19,299 nt of DNA from an uncultured Clostridia bacterium (GTDB taxonomy: Bacteria > Bacillota_A > Clostridia > TANB77 > CAG-508). Positions 13,230-19,299 of the stretch are shown piece by piece (position 1 is the first letter of the stretch; each line of letters opens with the position of its first letter). A program made the translations under genes and the position numbers. Location: assembly GCA_944390995.1 (NCBI GenBank), contig CALXSA010000023.1, positions 1 through 19,299 on the forward strand, in the 5' to 3' direction. The notes beneath the pieces are model-generated. The model had not been told where the DNA came from. It saw only the letters and a list, made by a program, of their open reading frames with translations, and did not search any database.

Positions 13230-13553
13230 ATGGCATTAGATTATAATATTATTGGAGAAAGATTGAAAAAAGCTAGAACAGATAGGGGTTTAACTCAAGA
13301 AAAATTAGCAGAAAAGCTAGATGTATCTATCGCTTTCTTAAGTAGAATTGAACGTGGTAGCTCACATATTAGTTTAAAGAGATTGAGCCAAATTTGCGAC
13401 ATTTTAGGTATTAGTGAAGGCTCTATACTAAATGGTTCATCTAATAACTCTAGCACTTATTTAGATTCAGAGTTTGATGATATTTTGAAAAATACAACTT
13501 CTGATAAGCAAAAATTAATTTATAAAATTGCTAAGGTTATTAATGAAGATTAA
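13230..13553 (+). CDS. XRE-family transcriptional regulator
   Basis: A 107-residue DNA-binding protein. An N-terminal Cro/C1-type helix-turn-helix (about 8-65) has the typical pattern IGERLKKARTDRGLTQEKLA, VSIAFLSRIERG and ISLKRLSQICDILGI. The short C-terminal tail (SSTYLDSEFDDILKN...) resembles the tails of small clostridial XRE regulators and has no ligand domain. ATG 13230 is preferred because GGAGG lies 5 bases upstream; the in-frame ATG at 13218 overlaps that ribosome binding site. The gene is divergent from birA and followed by its own strong terminator. The target is unknown. Confidence 0.88.
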   Translation: MALDYNIIGERLKKARTDRGLTQEKLAEKLDVSIAFLSRIERGSSHISLKRLSQICDILGISEGSILNGSSNNSSTYLDSEFDDILKNTTSDKQKLIYKIAKVINED

Positions 13554-13576
13554 TGTTTTTCTTTGAATATTATTTG

Positions 13577-13614
13577 AGATATTATTTATACTAATATAAA
13601 TAATATCTTTTTTT
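13577..13614 (+). terminator. Terminator of the XRE regulator gene
   Basis: GATATTATTTATA (13578-13590) and TATAAATAATATC (13595-13607) form a perfect 13-bp stem with a CTAA loop, followed by seven T. Confidence 0.9.
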
Positions 13615-13618
13615 GTTG

Positions 13619-13647
13619 TTGAATTTTGGCGATTATTGTGGTATGAT
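13619..13647 (+). promoter_or_regulatory. pflB promoter
   Basis: TTGAAT (13619-13624) and TATGAT (13642-13647) are 17 bases apart, with an extended -10 TGG just before. The leader of about 180 bases holds an AGGAGG (13670-13675) not followed by a recognisable gene, and a full hairpin element. Confidence 0.65.
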
Positions 13648-13675
13648 TTATTGTGAGTTATTTAAAAAAAGGAGG

Positions 13676-13801
13676 AAGTTGAAAAATAATTACAATTTTG
13701 ACGTTGTCAAACTTCATTTAAAATTTAATCAACGTACACAAAGTACGCCTCATAAATTCTAAATTCGTTTTCCTAGTCAAAATTTAATTCTTTTCCAACT
13801 T
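13676..13801 (-). repeat. Full interspersed hairpin element, copy C, in the pflB leader
   Basis: Arms AAGTTGAAA (13676-13684) and TTTCCAACTT (13792-13801) pair with one A-C position, which becomes a G-U pair on the minus strand. Inner segments ACAATTTTGAC and GTCAAAATTTAATTCTT also pair. The core (GTAC-acaaa-GTAC beside GCCTC) is a diverged form of that in copies B and D. It ends 32 bases before the pflB start codon, so the pflB mRNA should carry it. Confidence 0.75.
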
Positions 13802-13833
13802 AATTTGTGCCTTTAGAAAGGAAGGAAATTTAA

Positions 13834-16083
13834 ATGGAAACTAATTTTAAACAATGGGATGGCTTTAATAAGTCTGGTGAATGGACAAGCGAAATTGATG
13901 TTCGTGGTTTTATTCAAGCCAATTACAAACCTTATGAAGGAGATAGTACGTTCCTAGCTGGAGCTACTGAAAAGACAAAAAAGTTATGGGATAAGGTTTT
14001 AGAACTTTATAAAAAAGAGAGAGAAAATGGTGGAGTTTTAGATGCTGATTGTAAAACACCATCTTCAATAAATGCATATGATGCAGGATATATTGATAAA
14101 GACCTAGAGGAAATTGTTGGTCTTCAAACAGATGCCCCTTTAAAAAGAGCTATTATGCCAAATGGTGGTATTAGGATAGTTGAGAAATCTGCTGAAAGCT
14201 ATGGTTTTAAGGTTGACCCTGAAACAGAATATATTTATCATAATTTAAGAAAAACTCATAATGATGGTGTTTTTGAGGTATATACACCTGACATTAGAGC
14301 GGCTAGAAGTTCTCACCTTTTAACTGGTCTTCCTGATGGATATGGTCGTGGAAGAATTATTGGAGATTACAGACGTGTTGCTCTTTATGGAGTTGATAGA
14401 TTAATAGAGGAAAAGAAAGTCGAGCTTGAGGTACTAGATACAGACGAGTTTACAGAGGATATTATAAGACGTCGTGAGGAAGTATCTGACCAAATTAAGG
14501 CATTAAACGACCTAAAGGCAATGGCTGCAAAATATGGTTTTGACATTTCAGTTCCTGCTTCAAATGCTAAAGAAGCTATTCAATGGCTATATTTTGGCTA
14601 CTTAGGAGCTGTAAAGGACCAAAATGGTGCTGCAATGAGTTTAGGTAGAACTTCTACTTTCTTAGATATTTATATTGAAAGAGATATGCAAAATGGCACC
14701 TTAACAGAGGAACAAGCTCAAGAGTTAATAGACCAATTTATTATAAAATTAAGATTGGTGAGATTTTTAAGAGCTCCAGAATACAATAGCTTATTCAGCG
14801 GAGACCCAGTTTGGGTAACTGAAAGCATTGGTGGAATGGGTGTTGATGGTAGAACATTAGTTACAAAAAATTCATTTAGAGTGCTTAACACATTAGATAC
14901 ATTAGGCCCTGCTCCAGAGCCAAATTTGACAGTACTTTGGTCAAATAATTTGCCAAAAGGTTTTAAAGATTATTGTGCAGATATTTCTATAAGGACATCA
15001 TCTATTCAATATGAAAATGATGACTTAATGAGAGTTACTCTTGGCGATGACTACGGAATCGCATGTTGTGTTTCTGCAATGAAAATAGGTAAGCAAATGC
15101 AATTCTTTGGTGCTAGAGCAAACCTAGCAAAAGCTCTACTTTATGCAATTAATGGTGGTAAGGATGAGCTTTCTGGAAAGCAAATTGCTCCAAAATATCA
15201 GCCAATTACTTCTGAATACCTAGACTATGACGAAGTAATGGAAAAATTCGACAACATGATGGAATATGTTGCCAAAATATATATAAAGGCATTGAATGCA
15301 ATTCATTTTATGCATGATAAATATTCATATGAAGCATTAGAAATGGCATTGCATGATAGAGATGAAGATGTTTTAAGAACTATGGCATGTGGAATTGCTG
15401 GACTTTCAGTAGTTGCCGACTCACTATCTGCAATAAAATATGCAAAAGTAAAAGTAATTAGAGACGAAAACGGTTTAGCAGTAGACTACGAAGTCGAAGG
15501 AGATTTCCCAAAATATGGAAACGATGACGACAGGGTTGATAAGATTGCAGTAGAAATAGTAAAATCATTTATGAGAAAGTTACAAAAACATCACACGTAC
15601 AGAGGTTCTAAACATACTCTTTCTATTTTAACAATAACCTCAAATGTAGTATATGGTAAAAACACAGGAAACACACCAGATGGCCGTAGAGCGGGAGAAC
15701 CATTTGGACCAGGTGCAAACCCACTTCACGGTAGAGATGCAAATGGAGCCTTAGCAGTTATGAACACAATCGCTAAGCTTCCATATGAGTACTCAGAAGA
15801 TGGTATTTCATTCACATTCTCTATAACACCAGCAGCACTTGGAAAAGACGAAGCTACAAGAGTTAATAACTTAGTAAGCATGCTTGATGGATATTTCAAA
15901 CAAACAGGGCATCACATCAATGTAAATGTATTTAACAGAGAATTGTTGATGGACGCAATGGAACATCCAGAAAATTATCCTCAACTTACAATTCGTGTTT
16001 CAGGATATGCTGTAAACTTTATTAAATTGACGAGGGAACAGCAGTTGGATGTTATTCATCGTACTATCCACGAACGTATTTAA
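13834..16083 (+). CDS. pflB: Formate C-acetyltransferase (pyruvate formate-lyase)
   Basis: A glycyl-radical enzyme that converts pyruvate and CoA to acetyl-CoA and formate in anaerobic mixed-acid fermentation. This 749-residue protein carries the adjacent catalytic cysteines C411-C412 in [10 protein letters not shown] and the C-terminal glycyl-radical loop RVSGYAV with G724. The length is normal. The activating enzyme is encoded 211 bases downstream. AAGGAAGG precedes the ATG. Codon use shows no in-frame CGG among 750 codons. The gene is bordered on both sides by copies of the hairpin element, the downstream one overlapping the stop codon. Confidence 0.98.
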   Translation: METNFKQWDGFNKSGEWTSEIDVRGFIQANYKPYEGDSTFLAGATEKTKKLWDKVLELYKKERENGGVLDADCKTPSSINAYDAGYIDKDLEEIVGLQTDAPLKRAIMPNGGIRIVEKSAESYGFKVDPETEYIYHNLRKTHNDGVFEVYTPDIRAARSSHLLTGLPDGYGRGRIIGDYRRVALYGVDRLIEEKKVELEVLDTDEFTEDIIRRREEVSDQIKALNDLKAMAAKYGFDISVPASNAKEAIQWLYFGYLGAVKDQNGAAMSLGRTSTFLDIYIERDMQNGTLTEEQAQELIDQFIIKLRLVRFLRAPEYNSLFSGDPVWVTESIGGMGVDGRTLVTKNSFRVLNTLDTLGPAPEPNLTVLWSNNLPKGFKDYCADISIRTSSIQYENDDLMRVTLGDDYGIACCVSAMKIGKQMQFFGARANLAKALLYAINGGKDELSGKQIAPKYQPITSEYLDYDEVMEKFDNMMEYVAKIYIKALNAIHFMHDKYSYEALEMALHDRDEDVLRTMACGIAGLSVVADSLSAIKYAKVKVIRDENGLAVDYEVEGDFPKYGNDDDRVDKIAVEIVKSFMRKLQKHHTYRGSKHTLSILTITSNVVYGKNTGNTPDGRRAGEPFGPGANPLHGRDANGALAVMNTIAKLPYEYSEDGISFTFSITPAALGKDEATRVNNLVSMLDGYFKQTGHHINVNVFNRELLMDAMEHPENYPQLTIRVSGYAVNFIKLTREQQLDVIHRTIHERI

Positions 16084-16205
16084 TTGTTTAGATAATTGGT
16101 TTTAGCTGTGTTGAACGTCGCATCGAAAATCCTCAACGTGCAAAAAGCACGCCTGCGGTTTTCTCGCTAGTTCGCCTTGCTAAAACACAATTCTTTAAAC
16201 AATTA
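16081..16205 (-). repeat. Full interspersed hairpin element, copy D, overlapping the pflB stop
   Basis: The outer arms TAATTGTTTA (16081-16090) and TAAACAATTA (16196-16205) are perfect complements. The inner ends GATAATTG and CAATTCTT, arms GGTTTTAGC and GCTAAAAC, and the core with GTGC-aaaaa-GCAC beside GCCTGCGG match copy B in reverse orientation. The pflB stop codon lies in the left arm. It could end or process the pflB transcript before pflA. Confidence 0.85.
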
Positions 16206-16220
16206 TAGAATTTATGTATT

Positions 16221-16250
16221 TGGTTTTGGCTAGTTCTCTAGCCAAAACGC
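16221..16250 (+). terminator. Terminator-like hairpin between pflB and pflA, built from the element ends
   Basis: GTTTTGGCTAG (16223-16233) and CTAGCCAAAAC (16238-16248) form a perfect 11-bp stem with the loop TTCT, followed by GCAA and seven T. Read on the minus strand it begins AATTGCGTTTTGGCTAG, like the left end of the full elements, so it may be an internally deleted copy that now serves as a terminator or attenuator. Confidence 0.7.
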
Positions 16251-16294
16251 AATTTTTTTGAAAACAATAAGTAACATGATTACAGGAGGGAATG

Positions 16295-17035
16295 ATGGCT
16301 GAAGAACTCAATTCTAACAAAAAAATAATAGGTAGAATACATTCTTTTGAATCTTTTGGTGCAGTTGATGGGCCAGGAATAAGATTTGTAGTGTTCTTTC
16401 AAGGGTGCGGTCTTCGTTGTAAATACTGCCATAATAGAGATACATGGGCTGTAAATGCAGGTATGGAGTATAGTTCAGATGAGCTTATCTCTAAGATATT
16501 GCGATACAAAAATTACTTTACCGTATCTGGTGGTGGCGTTACACTTTCTGGTGGAGAGCCTCTTTTGCAGCAGGACTTTCTATTAGAATTATTGCCTAAA
16601 TTAAAAGAGCACGGAATACATGTTGCAATTGATACTTCAGGCAACTTCCCTATAACTGAGAAAATGAAGAAAATTATTGAACTTTCAGATTTGTTTTTGC
16701 TTGATATTAAGTGTATTAATGACGATATATGCAAAGATTTGGTAGGCGTGTCAAACAAGCTTGAACTTGAATTTGCAAAATATTTAAGTCAAGTAAATAA
16801 GGAAATGTGGATTAGACAGGTATTAGTACCAGGCATTACAGACCATGAAGATGACCTATTAGACTTAAAAGATTTTTTGTCCGGCCTAAGCAATGTGAAA
16901 AAAGTAGAGATATTAGCTTATCATGATTTAGGTAGGTTTAAATGGGAAAATTTGGGCTGTAACTATGAGCTAGAAGATGTCCCTAATGCAACAACCGAAG
17001 ATGTGGCTAGAGCTAGAAGAATATTAGGTATATAA
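16295..17035 (+). CDS. pflA: Pyruvate formate-lyase activating enzyme (radical SAM)
   Basis: Generates the glycyl radical on PflB using S-adenosylmethionine and a [4Fe-4S] cluster. The 246-residue protein has the cluster motif GCGLRCKYCHNRDTW (Cx3Cx2C), preceded by FGAVDGPGIRFVVFFQGC, and the GGVTLSGGEPLLQ segment of the family. ATG 16295 is preferred, as AGGAGG lies 5 bases upstream; the preceding in-frame ATG at 16292 is too close. It lies downstream of pflB, separated by a terminator-like hairpin, so expression may be lower than that of pflB. A terminator follows. Confidence 0.96.
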   Translation: MAEELNSNKKIIGRIHSFESFGAVDGPGIRFVVFFQGCGLRCKYCHNRDTWAVNAGMEYSSDELISKILRYKNYFTVSGGGVTLSGGEPLLQQDFLLELLPKLKEHGIHVAIDTSGNFPITEKMKKIIELSDLFLLDIKCINDDICKDLVGVSNKLELEFAKYLSQVNKEMWIRQVLVPGITDHEDDLLDLKDFLSGLSNVKKVEILAYHDLGRFKWENLGCNYELEDVPNATTEDVARARRILGI

Positions 17036-17064
17036 TTACAATTGATTTAATTTCATACAAATAG

Positions 17065-17101
17065 CAACAAAAAGATGTTATTTTATTAACATCTTTTGTT
17101 G
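17065..17101 (+). terminator. Terminator of pflA
   Basis: CAACAAAAAGATGTTA (17065-17080) and TAACATCTTTTGTTG (17087-17101) pair with one bulge, giving a long stem with T-rich descending arm. Confidence 0.75.
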
Positions 17102-17185
17102 TATGTACAAACTTTTTTATTATGTGGTAACCGCGTGTACCACTCATTTTCATCTAGTAAACATTCTTTTTTTGGAAGAATCAGA

Positions 17186-17338
17186 CTAAACAATTGCATT
17201 ATTTATAACAAAAAAACCTGTTACAAACCCTATAAAATAAGATAAAACTATGGCTGTTATTATTAAACCCGAACTAGCTTCTTTACGTACTTTTTTATTT
17301 GTATTATTTTCTTCAACTTTCTCCATATTTAATATCAT
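17186..17338 (-). CDS. Small single-pass membrane protein, unknown
   Basis: A 50-residue protein with a charged N terminus (MEKVEENNTNKKVRKE) and one hydrophobic segment (GLIITAIVLSYFIGFVTGFF). AGGAAAGG precedes ATG 17338; an in-frame ATG at 17326 is an alternative. A strong promoter with TTGACA and TATAAT lies directly upstream, which makes this short frame more credible. I do not recognise a family. Confidence 0.55.
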   Translation of the reverse strand: MILNMEKVEENNTNKKVRKEASSGLIITAIVLSYFIGFVTGFFVINNAIV

Positions 17339-17387
17339 TCCTTTCCTGAGACATAACCTTGCCCTTTTTTTATAATCAACACCTATA

Positions 17388-17415
17388 ATTATATCTTATT
17401 TTCTTTTGATGTCAA
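17388..17415 (-). promoter_or_regulatory. Strong promoter for the 50-residue membrane protein gene
   Basis: On the minus strand TTGACA (17415-17410) and TATAAT (17393-17388) are 16 bases apart, both perfect hexamers. The start codon lies 50 bases downstream. Confidence 0.75.
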
Positions 17416-17449
17416 GAAAAATTTTTATATAGTTTTTTAATATAGTTTT

Positions 17450-17490
17450 TTAAGCTAAAAATCGCACTTTATATGCGACTTTTAGCTTAA
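17450..17490 (-). terminator. Stem-loop downstream of the cysteine-rich membrane protein gene
   Basis: TTAAGCTAAAA-A-TCGCA (17450-17466) and TGCGA-C-TTTTAGCTTAA (17474-17490) form a 17-bp stem. The single mismatch on + becomes a G-U pair on the - strand transcript, which suggests it acts for the minus-strand genes. There is no long U-run. Confidence 0.6.
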
Positions 17491-17514
17491 AATATAGATA
17501 TTGTTTGCAATCAA

Positions 17515-17769
17515 CTAACAGTATTTATCATAATCACAACAACAATCGTCTTTCTTATCTTTGCTGCAAACCAAGTTGATAATTCTTATAATTAGCAAGA
17601 TTGCTAAGATTGAAAGTATAGCTATTACTGCTCCCAAGCCTAGCGCTGTTACTAACCCTGTTAAAGCACCAATCAATAGGCCCGCTACGAATGTTATTAG
17701 TGAACTCAAGATGCATATTATAATATCTACACAGCATCTATTCTTTTTGCCACAATCATTCTGTAACAT
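17515..17769 (-). CDS. Small cysteine-rich two-helix membrane protein
   Basis: An 84-residue protein. The N terminus holds C6, C12 and C13; a long hydrophobic stretch (about 15-67) rich in glycine should form two membrane helices; the C terminus CSKDKKDDCCCDYDKYC is densely packed with Cys and Asp. This could bind metal or form disulfides. I do not recognise the family. AGGAGG lies 9-10 bases before the ATG, and a small hairpin TAGCAT/ATGCTA lies in the leader. The promoter carries a Spo0A-like box in the same geometry as that of agrB, hinting at stationary-phase or sporulation expression. Confidence 0.7.
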   Translation of the reverse strand: MLQNDCGKKNRCCVDIIICILSSLITFVAGLLIGALTGLVTALGLGAVIAILSILAILLIIRIINLVCSKDKKDDCCCDYDKYC

Positions 17770-17810
17770 ACTATTTTACACCTCCTAAATAGCATAAAAA
17801 TGCTATCTAG

Positions 17811-17834
17811 TATATAATATGCAATTATTCGACA
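17811..17834 (-). promoter_or_regulatory. Promoter with Spo0A-like box for the cysteine-rich protein gene
   Basis: On the minus strand TGTCGAA (17834-17828) lies 11 bases upstream of TATATA (17816-17811). There is no good -35. Sequence and spacing match the agrB promoter (AAATGTCGAAT shared). Confidence 0.5.
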
Positions 17835-17847
17835 TTTTGCGCCCTAC

Positions 17848-19014
17848 TTAACCAAATAGTCCTCTTTTTTTCACTGGAGGTTGCTCATTCATTGTTTTTG
17901 CAAGTTCTACTAATAATTCTCTCTGCTCTTTTGTAAGCCTCTTTGGAACTTGGACGAGAACAGTAAATACAAAATTTCCTTGTGAACTATTATTAATATT
18001 TTTAAAGCCTTTGCCCCTTATTGTAAATTTAGTTCCTGGCTGAGTTCCGTCAGGAATTTTGTATTTTTCCTTACTACCATCAACCATTGGAATTTCTATT
18101 TCTGCACCCAATGTAGCTTGTGTAAATGTAATAGGCACTTCACAAAGAACATCCTGTCCCTTTCTTGTAAAAATACTATGCCTCTTTACATGGACTGTTA
18201 TGTATAAATCGCCCTTTGCGCCACCTTTTTCTCCTGGTTCACCTTCTCCACGAAGCACTATGGTTTGGTTCTCGTCAATTCCTGCTGGTATCTTTACTGT
18301 AACTTTAACTTGCTTTCTTACAGTACCCTTTCCCCTACATTCCACACATGGCTCCGGAATTATTTCACCAGTACCATTACAATTTGTACATGGTCTTACA
18401 GTTTGCATTTGGCCAAAAATAGTTGTTTGCGTTTGTTTTATTTGTCCTGTACCATGGCACATATTGCATGTTTGCTTTTGCGTTCCAGGTTTTGCACCGC
18501 TTCCATGACACGTATTGCATGTCTCATTTCTCGTAATATTAATTTGCTTTTCTGTTCCTAGGAAAGATTCTTCAAAGGTTATATCAAGATTATATCTTAA
18601 ATCTGCACCTTGCTTCGGACCATTGTTGTTTCTAGAACCTCTGCCACTGAAACCTCCTCCAAAGAAAGATGAAAATATATCTCCCAAATCGCCAAAATCG
18701 CCAAAGCCATCAAACCCACCTGACGAAGAATAAGAATAGTACCCGTTTCTTCCATTAAATGGTCCTCCAGCTCCACCAAAACCTTGGCTTGGGTCAGCTG
18801 TACCAAACTGGTCGTACATCTTCCTTTTCTCAGGGTTCGACAATACCTCGTAAGCCTCATTAACTTCTTTAAATTTAGCTTCCGCCTCTTTTTTGTTATC
18901 AGGATTAGCGTCCGGATGATATTTCTTAGCAAGCTTTCTAAAAGCCTTCTTTAATTCTTCATCACTTGCATTCTTATCTACTCCCAATATTTCATAATAA
19001 TCCTTATTTGCCAT
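17848..19014 (-). CDS. dnaJ: Chaperone protein DnaJ
   Basis: The type I Hsp40 co-chaperone of DnaK. This 388-residue protein has an N-terminal J domain with the HPD motif (KYHPDANPD), a G/F-rich region (about 75-135), four zinc-binding CxxCxGxG repeats ([24 protein letters not shown] and CVECRGKG) and the C-terminal substrate-binding domains. AGGAGG lies 5 bases before the ATG. The leader contains a long imperfect hairpin and repeat fragments. dnaK may lie beyond the window end. No CIRCE element is visible in the 285 bases upstream, so heat control, if any, must be elsewhere. Confidence 0.98.
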   Translation of the reverse strand: MANKDYYEILGVDKNASDEELKKAFRKLAKKYHPDANPDNKKEAEAKFKEVNEAYEVLSNPEKRKMYDQFGTADPSQGFGGAGGPFNGRNGYYSYSSSGGFDGFGDFGDLGDIFSSFFGGGFSGRGSRNNNGPKQGADLRYNLDITFEESFLGTEKQINITRNETCNTCHGSGAKPGTQKQTCNMCHGTGQIKQTQTTIFGQMQTVRPCTNCNGTGEIIPEPCVECRGKGTVRKQVKVTVKIPAGIDENQTIVLRGEGEPGEKGGAKGDLYITVHVKRHSIFTRKGQDVLCEVPITFTQATLGAEIEIPMVDGSKEKYKIPDGTQPGTKFTIRGKGFKNINNSSQGNFVFTVLVQVPKRLTKEQRELLVELAKTMNEQPPVKKRGLFG

Positions 19015-19026
19015 TCTAGCCTCCTT

Positions 19027-19102
19027 TGAAGGTCAGAGAATTAGAAAGTTAGGTATCAGAGAAAACTGATTTATATCTCTAATCTCTAACTTCCGTCCTT
19101 CA
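19027..19102 (-). other. Long imperfect hairpin in the dnaJ leader
   Basis: TGAAGGTCAGAGAATTAGA (from 19027) pairs imperfectly with the stretch ending CCGTCCTTCA (19102), with ATCAG/CTGAT at the tip. It ends directly before the AGGAGG of dnaJ. It could affect dnaJ translation, but could equally be an unrelated intergenic repeat. Confidence 0.45.
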
Positions 19103-19123
19103 CCTTTTCCCTATTCTGTAATT

Positions 19124-19150
19124 GTTCAACAACGCCAAAACCAATTATCT
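19124..19150 (+). repeat. Right-end fragment of the interspersed hairpin element (copy F)
   Basis: The stretch from GTTCAACAACGCC to CCAATTATCT matches the right end of copies B and D. The rest of the element is missing. Confidence 0.65.
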
Positions 19151-19228
19151 TCCTCTGCTCCGTAATTTTTGAAAGAATCGATTTTTAATTTGCAGTAACA
19201 CAAAGTCAAAATTTACTCTTTCTATCTA

Positions 19229-19299
19229 GTTGTGAAAAGAATTGTGTTTTAGCAAGGCGAACGAGCGAGAAAACCGCAGGTGTGCTTTTTGCACATTGA
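19229..19299 (+). repeat. Interspersed hairpin element, copy E, cut by the window end
   Basis: From AAGAATTGTGTTTTAGC (19237 on) the sequence matches copy D (read on -) almost base for base through the core hairpin GTGC-ttttt-GCAC. Its outer left arm would be about TAGTTGTGAA (19229-19238). The right half lies beyond 19299. Confidence 0.8.

Noticed and set aside
13679..13762. Short TTG frame after AGGAGG in the pflB leader
   Set aside because: Spacing to the ribosome binding site is only about 3 bases and the frame lies within the hairpin element; no recognisable product.
17119..17146. GTGGTA/TACCAC hairpin after the pflA terminator
   Set aside because: Only a 6-bp stem without a T-run or neighbouring gene that needs it; likely chance.
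286..19299. CRISPR array or DGR/retron system
   Set aside because: The repeats are dispersed, inverted and not regularly spaced, and no cas gene or reverse transcriptase is present.
19015..19299. CIRCE operator upstream of dnaJ
   Set aside because: No TTAGCACTC/GAGTGCTAA inverted repeat is present.

Overview
The window looks like a chromosomal segment of a low-GC, probably endospore-related member of the Clostridia. Supporting signs are A/T-rich codon use, strong AGGAGG ribosome binding sites, a pyruvate formate-lyase pair, an agr-type peptide signalling locus, a SpoIVFA/SpoIVFB-like pair, a YyaC-like protein and sites resembling Spo0A boxes (TGTCGAA). Species cannot be fixed from sequence alone.

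Layout. 1-860 has no convincing gene and holds repeat fragments, REP-like palindromes and a strong promoter. 898-3890 is an agr-like quorum-sensing locus: a LytTR response regulator and overlapping AgrC-like kinase on +, convergent across a shared terminator with agrB and a 39-residue agrD on -. 4063-5903 (-) carries an RluA-type pseudouridine synthase, an RlmI-like methyltransferase and a small membrane protein. 5984-10853 (-) is a run of uvrC, an M50 SpoIVFB-like protease, an M23 SpoIVFA-like protein, a coiled-coil/TM protein, a YyaC-like protein and an ATP-synthase-F-like protein. 10967-12994 (-) carries a DUF4116 repeat protein, an AlkD-like protein and a biotin ligase. 13230-17035 (+) carries an XRE regulator, pflB and pflA. 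17186-19014 (-) carries two small membrane proteins and dnaJ.

Most striking observation. Three genes (the RluA-like gene, the SpoIVFA-like gene and birA) are broken in the standard reading at five places. At every one the zero-frame codon is CGG, and moving +1 (skipping the C) puts a glycine codon GGN in frame and restores the protein. CGG was not found as an in-frame codon anywhere in the other genes of the window, about 4,800 codons read by eye. No other stop or indel interrupts these genes. This fits CGG being an unassigned or quadruplet-decoded codon in this organism that causes or tolerates +1 frameshifting to glycine, rather than random gene decay.

A second notable feature is a family of about 125-bp interspersed hairpin elements with a conserved core and outer arms that differ between copies yet stay complementary. 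Full copies lie at 11558-11682, 13676-13801 and 16081-16205, with partial copies elsewhere, tucked against gene ends and in the pflB leader. A third is a pair of promoters (agrB and the cysteine-rich membrane protein gene) with a Spo0A-like box at the same distance from the -10.
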